A stretch of DNA of 64,000 nt from Hyphomicrobium sp. Lineage in GTDB: Bacteria; Pseudomonadota; Alphaproteobacteria; Rhizobiales; Hyphomicrobiaceae. Both the position numbers and the translations under genes were made by a program. Shown here one piece after another: positions 9,392-18,305 of this stretch; within the stretch, counting starts at the first letter, position 1, and every line of letters starts with the position of its first letter. The notes beneath the pieces are model-generated. The model saw nothing but the letters and a program-made list of their open reading frames with translations, made no database searches and was not told the DNA's origin. The stretch lies in contig RXJH01000010.1 of assembly GCA_003987725.1 (NCBI GenBank), positions 186,001 through 250,000 of the forward strand, written 5' to 3'.

Positions 9392-10319
9392 CGAAAGCCC
9401 CCATGCGCTTCGCCATCCAGAGATAGACCGCCATGATCAGCATCGGCACGACGGTGAAGGCCGCCGCGAGCGGGATGTTGCCGGCGGTACCCTGCAGCGT
9501 GTAGACGGCCTGCCCGATCATCAGGCGGGAATTGCCGACGATCTGCGGGATGATGTAGTCGCCGAGCGTCAAGGAAAACGTGAAGATCGATCCGGCAACG
9601 ATGCCGGGAAGCGCGAGCGGGAAAATCACGGTCCGGAACGTCTGGCGAGGATCGGCGCCGAGATCGCTCGATGCCTCGATGAAGTTCACGGGAACGCGCT
9701 CGAGCGCCGCCTGCGTCGGCAGGATCATGTACGGCAGCCAGATGTAGACGAAGACGAGAAAGGTGCCGAGATAGCTGAACGACAGCGACGGGCCGCCGAC
9801 GACGGGCAAAGCCAAGATGCCGTCGAGCAGCCACCTCAGATGCAGCACGTTTGCGAACCAGGTGATGATCCCCTCCTTGGCGAGGATCAGCTTCCAGGCA
9901 TAGACCTTGACCAGATAGCTCGACCAGAGCGGCATCATTACCGCGAGATAGAACAGCGCCTTGCTCCAACCGCGCGCGTATCGTGCGGCGTAGTAGGCGA
10001 TCGGAAACGCTATGATCGCGCTTGTGACGGTGACGAGCGCCGCCATGGTGACGGTGCGCAGAATGATCTGGGCGTTCGATGCTTCGAACAGCTGCTTGTA
10101 CGTCGACAGCGTGAATTCATGGACGACCAGGCCTGAGAAGTCGTCGAGCGAGTAGAAGCTTTGCAGCAGCAGTGCGAAGAGCGAGCCGATATAGACGACG
10201 CCGATCCAGAGCAGCGGCGGCGTCAGCAAGAGAAACGTCAAGAGTTGCGGGCGCACGAAGAAGACGTCCGAGATCGCGCTGCCGATCCCCCTCTGTCTTT
10301 CTGCAACGGCAGCGGTCAC
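9381..10319 (-). CDS. ABC transporter permease, YdcU/PotB-like
   Basis: An integral membrane protein of 312 aa. After a cytoplasmic N-terminus it has about six membrane segments and the loop [20 protein letters not shown]. The start codon is GTG at 10319, fused to the stop of the ATPase gene in a GTGA overlap. This arrangement normally means translational coupling. The product is the partner of the following permease in the same transporter. Confidence 0.88.
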   Translation of the reverse strand: MTAAVAERQRGIGSAISDVFFVRPQLLTFLLLTPPLLWIGVVYIGSLFALLLQSFYSLDDFSGLVVHEFTLSTYKQLFEASNAQIILRTVTMAALVTVTSAIIAFPIAYYAARYARGWSKALFYLAVMMPLWSSYLVKVYAWKLILAKEGIITWFANVLHLRWLLDGILALPVVGGPSLSFSYLGTFLVFVYIWLPYMILPTQAALERVPVNFIEASSDLGADPRQTFRTVIFPLALPGIVAGSIFTFSLTLGDYIIPQIVGNSRLMIGQAVYTLQGTAGNIPLAAAFTVVPMLIMAVYLWMAKRMGAFDVL

Positions 10320-11335
10320 GCGTCCTCTCCCATCGCCACCATCGCCGATTTCGGCCAGATGAGAGTGACGCTGTCACCCTTGCGCACGTCCGTTCCCGCA
10401 GGCGTCGCCGCTATCAGCGCCTGCTTTCCGGTCGCGACCGTGATGCGCGTCACCGCGCCCTGATAGCTGATTGCCGTGACCGTTCCGGTTGCGTGCGCGC
10501 ACGCAGCGGGGACCAGGTTGCTCTTCGATGAGATCTGAATTTTTTCAGGCCGCAGGCTCGTCCACATAGCGTGTCCACCGTGGGCGGCCGCGAACTCCGG
10601 CGGCAGCACGTTCGACGAGCCGACGAAATCGGCGACGAAGCGCGAGGCCGGGCGTTCGTAAACGCTGGAAGGTGTGCCGACCTGAACGATTTTTCCTTCG
10701 TTGAATATCGCGACGCGGTTGGCCATCGACAGCGCTTCGCCCTGATCGTGTGTCACGAAGACAAAGGTGATGCCAAGGCTCGTCTGCAGCGTCTTCAACT
10801 CCTCCTGCATCTGCTCGCGCAGCTTCAGGTCGAGGGCGCCAAGCGGCTCGTCCAGCAGGAGGACTTTCGGTCCGTTGACCAAGGCTCGGGCAAGCGCCAC
10901 GCGCTGGCGCTGGCCGCCCGAAAGTTGCGCCGTGCGGCGGACCTCGTAGCCCGCGAGTTTGACCATCGCGAGGGCGTCCTTCGCCTTCGCTTCCCGCTCT
11001 GCCCTGCCGACGCCCTTGATCATCAGGCCGTACGCGACATTCTCGCCGACCGTCATGTGCGGGAAGAGCGCATAGTCCTGAAACACGGTGTTGACGTTGC
11101 GTCTATAGGGCGGCACGCCGTCGGCGCGTTCGCCGAAAATCTCGATGTGGCCCTCATCGGGCTGCTCGAAGCCGGCAATGAGACGAAGACATGTGGTCTT
11201 GCCGGAGCCGGATGGGCCGAGAAGGGCGAAGAATTCGCCCGGCTCAATGTCGAGAGACACGCCGTCGACGGCGCGCACGGAGCCGAAGCGACGCGATACG
11301 TTTTGAAAGCGAACTGCTGGAGACATGAAACTCAT
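10316..11335 (-). CDS. ABC transporter ATP-binding protein, YdcT/PotA-like
   Basis: The cytoplasmic ATPase subunit, 339 aa. Walker A (GPSGSGKTT), signature LSGGQRQ, Walker B LLLDEPLGALD and the H-loop THDQGEAL are all present. A TOBE-type domain fills the C-terminal third. The ATG at 11335 is preferred; another in-frame ATG follows three codons later, and seven codons upstream the frame reaches an additional possible start. The intergenic hairpin at 11342-11374 lies directly before it. Confidence 0.9.
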   Translation of the reverse strand: MSFMSPAVRFQNVSRRFGSVRAVDGVSLDIEPGEFFALLGPSGSGKTTCLRLIAGFEQPDEGHIEIFGERADGVPPYRRNVNTVFQDYALFPHMTVGENVAYGLMIKGVGRAEREAKAKDALAMVKLAGYEVRRTAQLSGGQRQRVALARALVNGPKVLLLDEPLGALDLKLREQMQEELKTLQTSLGITFVFVTHDQGEALSMANRVAIFNEGKIVQVGTPSSVYERPASRFVADFVGSSNVLPPEFAAAHGGHAMWTSLRPEKIQISSKSNLVPAACAHATGTVTAISYQGAVTRITVATGKQALIAATPAGTDVRKGDSVTLIWPKSAMVAMGEDA

Positions 11336-11341
11336 CGGATG

Positions 11342-11374
11342 CCTGCGGCCAGCCAAAAGTTGGCCGACCGCAGG
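11342..11374 (-). terminator. Hairpin between binding-protein and ATPase genes of the patD cluster
   Basis: CCTGCGG (11342-11348) pairs with CCGCAGG (11368-11374), and an inner CCA/TGG pair leaves a short bulge and a small A-rich loop. It occupies almost the whole 48-base gap between the two genes. No T run follows on either strand, so it probably modulates mRNA stability or read-through. It mirrors the hairpin at 990-1020 in the other transporter operon. Confidence 0.55.
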
Positions 11375-11383
11375 GAATGTCGA

Positions 11384-12538
11384 TTACTTGCCGAGGATGG
11401 CGATATAATCTTTCGCCCATTGCGAGTAGGGCACGCAAGAGCTTTCCTTCTCGCACTTCGCCGTCGGCGTGCGCCAGAACCAGATCTTGTCGAAGTTTTC
11501 ATAGCCGTTCGTGGCGCAGCCCGCGTCCGTTAACAGCTCATTGCCCTTACACGCCGCAGGGACTGTCGGCACCGAACCGAACCACGAGGCCAGATCGCCT
11601 TGAAGCTTCGGGTTCAAGGAATGCTCGAGCCATTTGTACGCGCAGTTCGGATGCTTGGCATCGACGTGCATCATGGTCGTATCGGCCCAGCCCGTCGCAC
11701 CCTCTTCCGGGATCGTCGAGGCGATCGGCTTTTTGTCAGCCTGCAGCAGGTTCACCTGATAGGGCCATGACGACGAAGCCACGACGCCTTCGTTCTTGAA
11801 GTCATCGACCTGCACGGTTGCATCATGCCAGTAGCGGCCGATCAGAGCGCGCTGCGACTGAAGCAGCGCGACGGCCGCATCGTACTGCTCCTTGTTCAGC
11901 TCGTAAGGATTCTTGATGCCGAGCTCTGGCTTCTTCTTGCTCAGATAGAGAGCGGCGTCGGCGATGTAGATCGGGCCATCATACGCCTGCACACGGCCTT
12001 TGTTGCTCTTGCCGTCAGGGAGGTTCTGTTCCTCGAACACGACTGCCCAGCTCTTCGGCGCTTCCTTGAAAACATTGGTGTTGTAGGCAAGCACATTCGG
12101 GCCCCACTGATAGGGAACGCCGTAATGAACGCCATCGACGGTGTGCCAAGGCGCGTTCTGCAGCCGCGGATCGAGCGTCTTCCAGCTCGGCACCAAGTCG
12201 ATGTTGATCGGCTGGACTTTCTTGCCCGCGACCAAGCGCAGGGACGCATCACCCGACGCCGTAACCAGGTCGAAGCCGCCCTGATTCATCAGCGTGACCA
12301 TTTCGTCCGAGGTCGCCGCCGTCTTGACGGTGACCTTGCAGCCCGTTTCCTTTTCGAAGCCTGTCACCCAGTCGTAATTTTTGTCCGACTCGCCCCTCTC
12401 GACGTAACCGGGCCAAGCGACGATATCGAGCTGACCTTCTCCTTCGCCGACGGATTTGAGCGGATCGCCAGAAACGGCAAAACCGCCAAGCAAAAGAAAC
12501 GCTCCGGATATAACGAGTGTCTTCCGGCTGGGCATCAT
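11384..12538 (-). CDS. ABC transporter substrate-binding protein, YdcS/PotD-like
   Basis: A periplasmic binding protein of 384 aa. An N-terminal hydrophobic stretch (ISGAFLLLGGFAVSG) serves as signal peptide. The mature protein opens with the family pattern LDIVAWPGYVERG and continues with the PotD-like fold. The first ATG (12538) is used because GGAGG precedes it at about 10 bases. It is the promoter-proximal gene of the cluster that ends with patD, which makes putrescine or a close relative the likely ligand. E. coli YdcS has a reported second activity in polyhydroxybutyrate synthesis; nothing here tests that. Confidence 0.88.
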   Translation of the reverse strand: MMPSRKTLVISGAFLLLGGFAVSGDPLKSVGEGEGQLDIVAWPGYVERGESDKNYDWVTGFEKETGCKVTVKTAATSDEMVTLMNQGGFDLVTASGDASLRLVAGKKVQPINIDLVPSWKTLDPRLQNAPWHTVDGVHYGVPYQWGPNVLAYNTNVFKEAPKSWAVVFEEQNLPDGKSNKGRVQAYDGPIYIADAALYLSKKKPELGIKNPYELNKEQYDAAVALLQSQRALIGRYWHDATVQVDDFKNEGVVASSSWPYQVNLLQADKKPIASTIPEEGATGWADTTMMHVDAKHPNCAYKWLEHSLNPKLQGDLASWFGSVPTVPAACKGNELLTDAGCATNGYENFDKIWFWRTPTAKCEKESSCVPYSQWAKDYIAILGK

Positions 12539-12892
12539 GTGTGCTCACTCCTCCGATTGCCACGCCAAGATGGAGCTTTGAGTTTCACCCCTCGCGCCCC
12601 ATCACCGCGTATACCTCATTGATGTTAGTTCAGGAGTTGACCTCGCGCCAGGGACGCCTCATCGATCTGTTCGCTTGAGGAGTCGATTGTATAGAGTTTC
12701 GGCAGCGCCGACCTCGAGCGCCATATTTTCGGCCGCAATTTGCGAAGGGACTCAGCATATTGGTTGGCGGTCACGATTGGTTTTGGTTTAGGATTTTACC
12801 AAGTATAGCGGCGGACGTGCCGGACTTCCGGGTGTCGGGGTCCTGCAGGAGAGGCCGCCGGGATGAGCTTTTGAAAGGCGGAGCGGAAGCAA
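12539..12892. promoter_or_regulatory. Divergent intergenic region, ydcS-like gene / ModE-like gene
   Basis: These 354 bases hold no gene I can support. The right part contains several TTGGTT copies and an inverted pair TTGGT (12783-12787) / ACCAA (12798-12802). TATAGC at 12804-12809 is a possible -10 for the ModE-like gene, with only a weak -35 (TTTTGG) 17 bases upstream. The left part should carry the promoter for the putrescine-transport cluster, but I cannot place it. Confidence 0.4.
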
Positions 12893-13285
12893 ATGACTGT
12901 CATAAAGATCCGCATCGACTTTGATGGCGATCGCTACATCGGACACGGGCGCATTCAACTTCTCGAGTTGATCGGTCAGCACGGTTCCATTGCGCAGGCT
13001 GCAAAGGCCATGGGCATGTCGTACAAGCGCGCCTGGTATTTGATGGATGAGTTCAGCGCACTGTTCGTCGATCCGCTGATTGAACGACAGCACGGAGGGC
13101 GCGGCGGCGGAGCTGCAAAGCTGACGCCGTTCGGTGCCGATCTCGTCCGTCAGTATCGCGACATGGAGGCGAAGGCACTCAGCACCTTCGCCAAGCCGCT
13201 GGCGTCGATCGAAAAGCACCTTGCGCAAAACGAGAAGAGCAGTCCGAGGCCCGCGAAGAAGCCGCCGCAATCGGCGCGCGCATGA
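12893..13285 (+). CDS. ModE-like winged helix-turn-helix regulator (DNA-binding domain only)
   Basis: A 130-aa protein matching the N-terminal DNA-binding domain of the molybdate regulator ModE. The segment LLELIGQHGSIAQAAKAMGM, followed by SYKRAWYLMDE, is the characteristic winged helix. ModE of E. coli continues with two Mop/TOBE molybdate-binding domains, which are absent; the protein ends in a Lys/Pro/Ala-rich tail. Short ModE-like proteins are common in alphaproteobacteria. The gene is convergent with modC, only 7 bases apart, so a molybdenum-related role is likely. How it would sense molybdate is unclear. Confidence 0.8.
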   Translation: MTVIKIRIDFDGDRYIGHGRIQLLELIGQHGSIAQAAKAMGMSYKRAWYLMDEFSALFVDPLIERQHGGRGGGAAKLTPFGADLVRQYRDMEAKALSTFAKPLASIEKHLAQNEKSSPRPAKKPPQSARA

Positions 13286-13292
13286 GCGCGGA

Positions 13293-13979
13293 CTATGGGC
13301 CCAACACGTCGGCGGCGTCACCAACGGCGACGACGTGCCCGGCATTGATCCGTATGACGCGCGACGCAAGCCGGCGCACTTCATCGACGCGATGGGTGAC
13401 GTAAACGATCGGGACGGCAAACTCGTCGCGGATTCGCTCGATCAAACCCATAATCTCGCTGCGGCGCGCGTCATCGAGAGCGGCGAGCGGCTCGTCCATC
13501 AGCAGGATGCGCGGCGAGGACATGAGCGCCCGCGCCAAGGCAACGCGATGCCTTTCGCCGCCTGAGAGCGTGGCGGGGCGCCGCTTCAGCAGCGCTCCGA
13601 TGCCGAGGACGTCGACGATCGCATCGAGCGGCAGGGTATGTTTTTCACTTCGATTGAACCATTGCCCGAACTTGATGTTCTGCTGCACGGTCAGATGCGG
13701 GAAGAGTTGCGCGTCCTGAAAGACGAAGCCGACGCGGCGCTTATGCGGGGGGATGAAGATCCGCGCGTCCGTGTCGGTCAGCACGTTCCCGGCGACGACG
13801 ATACGGCCGCTATCGGGGCGCAGTATGCCTGCAATCATGTTGAGGATGGTCGACTTCCCCGATCCTGACGGACCAAACAAAGCCGTGAGCGCGCTATCGC
13901 TTTCGAAGGCAACGTCAAGCGTGAAGTCCGGTCGCTTCTGCAAAGTCCGGACGCTCAGAAGTGGTTTCAAGCCTTTCAT
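13293..13979 (-). CDS. modC: Molybdate ABC transporter ATP-binding protein, lacking TOBE domain
   Basis: The ATPase of the molybdate importer, 228 aa. Walker A GPSGSGKST, signature LSGGERH, Walker B LLMDEPLAALD and H-loop VTHRVDEV are intact. Typical ModC is about 350 aa with a C-terminal TOBE/Mop domain; here the protein stops directly after the nucleotide-binding domain. The start at 13979 is set by the ATGA overlap with modB. The frame is open far upstream, but that part lies over modB and makes no sense as ModC. Confidence 0.88.
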   Translation of the reverse strand: MKGLKPLLSVRTLQKRPDFTLDVAFESDSALTALFGPSGSGKSTILNMIAGILRPDSGRIVVAGNVLTDTDARIFIPPHKRRVGFVFQDAQLFPHLTVQQNIKFGQWFNRSEKHTLPLDAIVDVLGIGALLKRRPATLSGGERHRVALARALMSSPRILLMDEPLAALDDARRSEIMGLIERIRDEFAVPIVYVTHRVDEVRRLASRVIRINAGHVVAVGDAADVLGP

Positions 13980-14674
13980 TCGAATACGGCGATACGCTTT
14001 TGGATGCGGCGGTTCAACACTTCGGACAGGATGAGCGCCACCATTGCGATGGCGATCGATATCAACGATAGCCGAAGCGCCTGAGATTCGCCGCCCGGAA
14101 CTTGCGTGTAGGTATAGATCGCCGAAGGAATGGTCTGAGTTTCCCCCGGAATATTGGAAACGAACGTGATCGTCGCGCCGAACTCGCCGAGCGCCTTGGC
14201 AAAACACAGGATGACGCCGACGAGGATACCGGGAAGCGCTAGCGGCAACGTCACCAGAAAGAACGTCCAGTACGGGTTGGCACCGAGCGTACCTGCGGCC
14301 TTCTCGAGCCTGCGGTCTATGGCTTCGAACGAGAGCCGGATCGCTCGCAGCATCAACGGAAAGCCCATGACGCCGCAAGCGAGCGCGGCGCCCGTCCATC
14401 GGAAGGAAAACGTTATGCCGAAGAGATCGTAGATTTCCTTTCCGAGAAAGCCCTGCCGCCCGAATGTCAGCAGCAGGAAATATCCGGTTACGACGGGTGG
14501 AAGAACGAGCGGCAGGTGCAGGATGCCATCGACGATGATCTTGCCCGGAAAGCGCCAGCGCGCCAGCGCATAGGCGGCGAGAAGCGCGACCGGCAGGCCA
14601 ACCAGCGTCCCAACGGTGGCGACCCGCATACTCAACTCAATCGCCTTCCACTCGTCAGGTGAAAATCCAAACAC
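13976..14674 (-). CDS. modB: Molybdate ABC transporter permease
   Basis: A 232-aa inner-membrane protein of about five segments with the EAA-type loop KAAGTLGANPYWTFFLVTLP and the ModB-typical ending GESQALRLSLISIAIAM. The start is GTG at 14674. It forms the membrane channel for molybdate (or tungstate) with ModC and ModA. modA lies 43 bases upstream and modC overlaps the stop, so modABC is one operon. Confidence 0.92.
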   Translation of the reverse strand: MFGFSPDEWKAIELSMRVATVGTLVGLPVALLAAYALARWRFPGKIIVDGILHLPLVLPPVVTGYFLLLTFGRQGFLGKEIYDLFGITFSFRWTGAALACGVMGFPLMLRAIRLSFEAIDRRLEKAAGTLGANPYWTFFLVTLPLALPGILVGVILCFAKALGEFGATITFVSNIPGETQTIPSAIYTYTQVPGGESQALRLSLISIAIAMVALILSEVLNRRIQKRIAVFE

Positions 14675-14717
14675 TGATGTGCCTTTCCGCTCGCCGGTCC
14701 GTCGCTCGAACCGTTTG

Positions 14718-15524
14718 CTATTTGAGGATCGTGAATCCTTGCTTCGTAAAGAACAACTGGGCGTCAGGCGATTTCAAATAGTCGATGAAAGCCTTGGCGG
14801 CGTCACCATTCTTGGTCGCGCCGATAATCGCGATTGGATAGATGATCGGCGGGTGGGAGTCTTCGGGGAAGATGTCGACAATCTTAACTTTGGGCTCGGC
14901 CGTGGCATCGGTTTCGTAGACAATTCCGAGCGGTGCTTCGCCCTGCGCGACAAGCGCGAGCGCAGCACGGACGTTGTCGGCTTGTGCGACCTTCGACTCA
15001 ACGTCTTTCCACACGCCGAGCTTCTCTAGGGCAGCCTCGCCATACTTTCCAGCCGGAACCGACTTCACGTTCGCCATCGCGAGATGGCCATCGCCGAGCG
15101 CCTTCGCGAGCGGAAAATCCGGACCGACCTTGAGCGAAACGGTGCTGTCCTTCGGCGCGATCAAAACGAGGCGATTGCCCAGCAGATTGAAGCGCGAGTC
15201 ATCCTTGATGAGCTTCGCCTTCTGAACGTAATCCATCCAATCTAGGTCAGCGGAAACGAAGATATCGGCCGGTGCGGCCTGCTCGATCTGTTTCGCGAGT
15301 GCCGACGACGCGGCGTAGGAGATGACAGCCTTATTGCCCGTGCTCTTCTCGTAGGCAGCCGACGCACTATCCAGCGCATTCTTGAGGCTCGCGGCCGCAA
15401 AAATCGTGAGCGTGGTCGTGTCTGTTTTCTGGGCTTGAGCCTCGACGAAAAGTGCCGAGACCAGCATCATGCCAGCCAGAGCTATCTTGAGCGATAGACG
15501 CGAAAAATTGAACGCTGCCTGCAT
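14718..15524 (-). CDS. modA: Molybdate ABC transporter substrate-binding protein
   Basis: A periplasmic protein of 268 aa with a clear signal peptide ending near VEAQAQ. The mature start LTIFAAASLKNAL and the later ASSALAKQIEQAAPADIFVS are ModA hallmarks that bind the oxyanion. The ATG at 15524 has AAGGAA about nine bases upstream. It is the first gene of modABC and would capture molybdate for molybdenum-cofactor enzymes. Confidence 0.94.
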   Translation of the reverse strand: MQAAFNFSRLSLKIALAGMMLVSALFVEAQAQKTDTTTLTIFAAASLKNALDSASAAYEKSTGNKAVISYAASSALAKQIEQAAPADIFVSADLDWMDYVQKAKLIKDDSRFNLLGNRLVLIAPKDSTVSLKVGPDFPLAKALGDGHLAMANVKSVPAGKYGEAALEKLGVWKDVESKVAQADNVRAALALVAQGEAPLGIVYETDATAEPKVKIVDIFPEDSHPPIIYPIAIIGATKNGDAAKAFIDYLKSPDAQLFFTKQGFTILK

Positions 15525-15560
15525 TGCGGACAGTTCCTTTTGCCGATTGCGATATAGCCG

Positions 15561-15578
15561 GGAAGATATCTAGCTTCC
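15561..15578. promoter_or_regulatory. Palindrome upstream of modA
   Basis: GGAAG and CTTCC flank eight bases, and the centre contains the perfect 8-mer AGATATCT (15564-15571). It sits 37-54 bases before the modA ATG, where a repressor or the -10 region would be. It does not clearly match the E. coli ModE box, so a regulatory role is a guess. Confidence 0.35.
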
Positions 15579-15698
15579 GTCCGTTTGCAACTGGCGTTTC
15601 GTGACACCTTGTCAGAAAGCGAAGGTCGGCATAGCTGAATGACTATAATAACGGAAATCGACTTAGCATCGCGGCAACTCCGTCGATGCGACTTGATT

Positions 15699-16646
15699 TC
15701 AAACCGGTGGAACGGGCTCGAATTTTACCGGGACTTGCGCCGCGGTATTGACGCTCAAGGCGAACACGTCGGGCCGCGCATAATGTCCGACGACGTCGAG
15801 ATCGTATTTGCCACGCGCGAGCATTCGCCGATCGAGTTCGGCAACACGAACTGACGGCCCATCGAAGTCCGGCGCCAACAGAACGTTGCCAAGCGGATCG
15901 ACGATACAGGAGCCGCCGCGGATCAAAACGGCCGGCGGCTCGCCGTCGAGCAATTCGCTGAAGGATTGCGGACAATCCGTCCGCGAAAGGTATTGACCCG
16001 CCGAGAGCACGAAGCAACGGCCTTCGAGGGCGATCATGCGCATCGTCGGCAGCCAGGTTTCGCGATCGTCGACTGTTGGTGCACAATATATCTCTACGCC
16101 CTGCGCATACATCGCCGTGCGCAGAAGCGGCATGTAGTTCTCCCAGCAGATGACGCTTCCGATCCGGCCGATCCCGCTATCCACGACCGTCAATGTTGAA
16201 CCATCGCCCTGACCCCAGACGATCCGCTCCAATGCGGTCGGCATCAACTTTCGATGCTTCCCGAGAAGACGGCCATCCGGTCCGAACATGAGCGCCGTGC
16301 AATAAAGCGTTCCACCGCTTCTCTCGATGATTCCGATCACGAGATGCATGCGAGAAGACCGCGCCATCTCGCCGATCAGAGCGCACTCTGGCCCCGGTAT
16401 CTCGATCGCGCTTTCAAAATACCTGCGGTATGCATCGCGGCCTTCGGCGCTTCGCATTCCAAGGCGCGCGCCGAAATCAAGACCTTTGGGGTAACCTCCG
16501 ACGAACGCCTCCGGAAAGACCGCGATGTCGGCTCCCTGCCCGGCGGCTTCGCGCACCAGATTTTCGAGCTTCGCAAACGTGGCGGGAGTATCAAAAAGAA
16601 CAGGCGCCGCCTGTACGACGGCAGCTCTGACGACCGGCTTTTCCAT
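15699..16646 (-). CDS. Nitrilase (carbon-nitrogen hydrolase)
   Basis: A 315-aa enzyme of the nitrilase superfamily that should hydrolyse an organic nitrile to a carboxylic acid and ammonia. The Glu46-Lys133-Cys167 triad is visible in FPEAFVGGYPKG, GKHRKLMPT and ICWENYMPLL. The CWENYMPL motif is typical of true nitrilases rather than amidases. The ATG at 16646 begins 28 bases after the stop of the MocR-type gene; the longer frame would overlap that gene. Co-transcription with the regulator is likely. The natural nitrile is unknown. Confidence 0.9.
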   Translation of the reverse strand: MEKPVVRAAVVQAAPVLFDTPATFAKLENLVREAAGQGADIAVFPEAFVGGYPKGLDFGARLGMRSAEGRDAYRRYFESAIEIPGPECALIGEMARSSRMHLVIGIIERSGGTLYCTALMFGPDGRLLGKHRKLMPTALERIVWGQGDGSTLTVVDSGIGRIGSVICWENYMPLLRTAMYAQGVEIYCAPTVDDRETWLPTMRMIALEGRCFVLSAGQYLSRTDCPQSFSELLDGEPPAVLIRGGSCIVDPLGNVLLAPDFDGPSVRVAELDRRMLARGKYDLDVVGHYARPDVFALSVNTAAQVPVKFEPVPPV

Positions 16647-16674
16647 ATGTGTGAGCGTTCCCTTTCCGCCGCCG

Positions 16675-18063
16675 CTAAACGATTGCCTTCGCGGCACCAG
16701 AAGGTTGCGAAAGCAGATAGGCCAGCTGCTTTAACGCGCCAAGAAGCGCGTCCCGGTCAGGCGCGACCCCGAGCGACAGCCTCAGTGCTTCGGGCTCGGC
16801 TGCGCCAATAGCGAACACGGATGCCGGCACTACCGAAATGCCCGAACGGCCTGCGTGCTGCACAAAATCCGCCGCGCGCCACTGCGGCGGCAGGCGTATC
16901 CAGAGGTGGGAACCACACTTATCCGCCGCGATCTGAGCGTCGCCCAGCGCCGCCTTCGCGATCTTCTGGCGCGCGATATTCTCATCACGGATAGCGATCG
17001 TGATGTCATCGAGAATGCCGGTCGCGATCCAGCGCGAAGCCAACGCCGCATTGATGGGAGGCACCATGAGATTGACCGCCCTGATCACGGCCGCCAGCCG
17101 TGCCGCCCGCGCCGCGTCCGGCGCGACGACGTAGGCGATCCGCAAGGCGGGCGTTGCGCATTTCGACAACGTTGCGATGTGCCAGGTGATCTCCGGAGCC
17201 ATAGCGGCAATGGAGAGCAGCGGATCGCTTTGCAGAACCGAATAGGGATCGTCTTCGATAATCGCGACATCGTACTTGCGCGCGATCGCCACGATTTCAT
17301 GCCGGCGGTCTTCGGATAGCGTCGCCGTCGTCGGATTATCGATCGCGGGTATGACATAGAGAAGTTTCGGCGCGTCCATCACGCAGCACGCTTCGAACGC
17401 TTCCGGGATGATGCCCTGCGCATCCATCGACAGCGGCCGAAGCTTCAGGCCGCGCTGCTGTGCGACCGCCTTCAGGCCGGGATAGGTGACGAAACCGGCG
17501 GCGATGGCATCGCCCGGCGCTGCAAGGCATTCGCAGATCGCAAAGAGCGCGCTCTGAGCACCGTTGGCCAGAACGATTGATGCCGGCTTCACATCGGCGA
17601 TGCGCCGCTCGAGCCATACCGCGGCGGCGGCACGATCGGACTCGCTTCCCGTGCTCTCCTGATAATGAAGGTTCAGCATGCCGTTCTCCTCAGCGAGGAG
17701 CGTGGCGATGGTTTCGGGGATGAGGCGCTTCAAGTTGACGGCCGCCGGTTGCGGCGGAGTGTTCATGCTGAGATCGACGGCCGGTGTCGCCGGGGCTCCG
17801 AGGAAGCGGCCATCGTCCGTGCGCCGGCGAACGAAGGTGCCACGTCCGGCATTGGCCTCGACGAGGCCTCGCCGCCTTGCTTCGTTGAACGCCCGGGTCA
17901 CCGTCGTCAGATCGACGCCGAGGAGTTCCGCAATCATTCGCTGGGGCGGCAGGCGGTCGCCGGGCTGGATCCGGCCTGCCCGCAAGTCGGCCTCGATGGC
18001 TTCGACGATGCCACGGTATTTGAGCTGCTCACCTTCTGCCAGCCAAGGCTCCCAGGAAGACAT
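16675..18063 (-). CDS. MocR-type regulator (GntR helix-turn-helix fused to aminotransferase domain)
   Basis: A 462-aa PLP-dependent transcription factor. Residues 14-80 form a GntR winged helix (GRIQPGDRLPPQRMIAELLG), followed by a fold-type-I aminotransferase domain. The PLP lysine is K301 in TLSKCATPALRIAYV, and the preceding IIEDDPYSV is also conserved. Such proteins usually sense PLP, an amino acid or an amine. An inverted repeat CCATACAT-N8-ATGTATGG lies 25-48 bases before its ATG, a good candidate for self-regulation. Likely targets are the nitrilase in the same operon and the divergent DUF983 gene. Confidence 0.9.
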   Translation of the reverse strand: MSSWEPWLAEGEQLKYRGIVEAIEADLRAGRIQPGDRLPPQRMIAELLGVDLTTVTRAFNEARRRGLVEANAGRGTFVRRRTDDGRFLGAPATPAVDLSMNTPPQPAAVNLKRLIPETIATLLAEENGMLNLHYQESTGSESDRAAAAVWLERRIADVKPASIVLANGAQSALFAICECLAAPGDAIAAGFVTYPGLKAVAQQRGLKLRPLSMDAQGIIPEAFEACCVMDAPKLLYVIPAIDNPTTATLSEDRRHEIVAIARKYDVAIIEDDPYSVLQSDPLLSIAAMAPEITWHIATLSKCATPALRIAYVVAPDAARAARLAAVIRAVNLMVPPINAALASRWIATGILDDITIAIRDENIARQKIAKAALGDAQIAADKCGSHLWIRLPPQWRAADFVQHAGRSGISVVPASVFAIGAAEPEALRLSLGVAPDRDALLGALKQLAYLLSQPSGAAKAIV

Positions 18064-18087
18064 AGCTTAGGACTTCTCCTTTTTAAT

Positions 18088-18111
18088 CCATACATTCTCT
18101 AACATGTATGG
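18088..18111. promoter_or_regulatory. Inverted repeat operator candidate before MocR-type gene
   Basis: CCATACAT (18088-18095) and ATGTATGG (18104-18111) are perfect inverted copies separated by TCTCTAAC. The site lies just upstream of the regulator's ATG on the minus strand. The same heptamer recurs further right in the divergent region. Confidence 0.6.
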
Positions 18112-18224
18112 GTATTTTCCAAACACTCGAGCGATCAAAATTCCACCGCGCCGCCTGCTACGCGCTTATAAGCCTCTGAAAACTCAATAAAATAACACGA
18201 AAACTGCCATTGTGGCGCAGGACG

Positions 18225-18281
18225 CATACATTGCTTTTCCAATCACTACATTTGCCATACAATGACCTCGAGCCCATACAT
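18225..18281. promoter_or_regulatory. CATACAT direct repeats before DUF983 gene
   Basis: CATACAT occurs at 18225-18231 and 18275-18281, with CATACAA at 18256-18262 between them. The first two are 31 bases apart, about three helical turns. MocR-type proteins such as GabR bind spaced direct repeats, so these may be sites for the adjacent regulator. Confidence 0.5.
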
Positions 18282-18305
18282 CGAGTTGTTAGAAAGGATA
18301 GCCCA

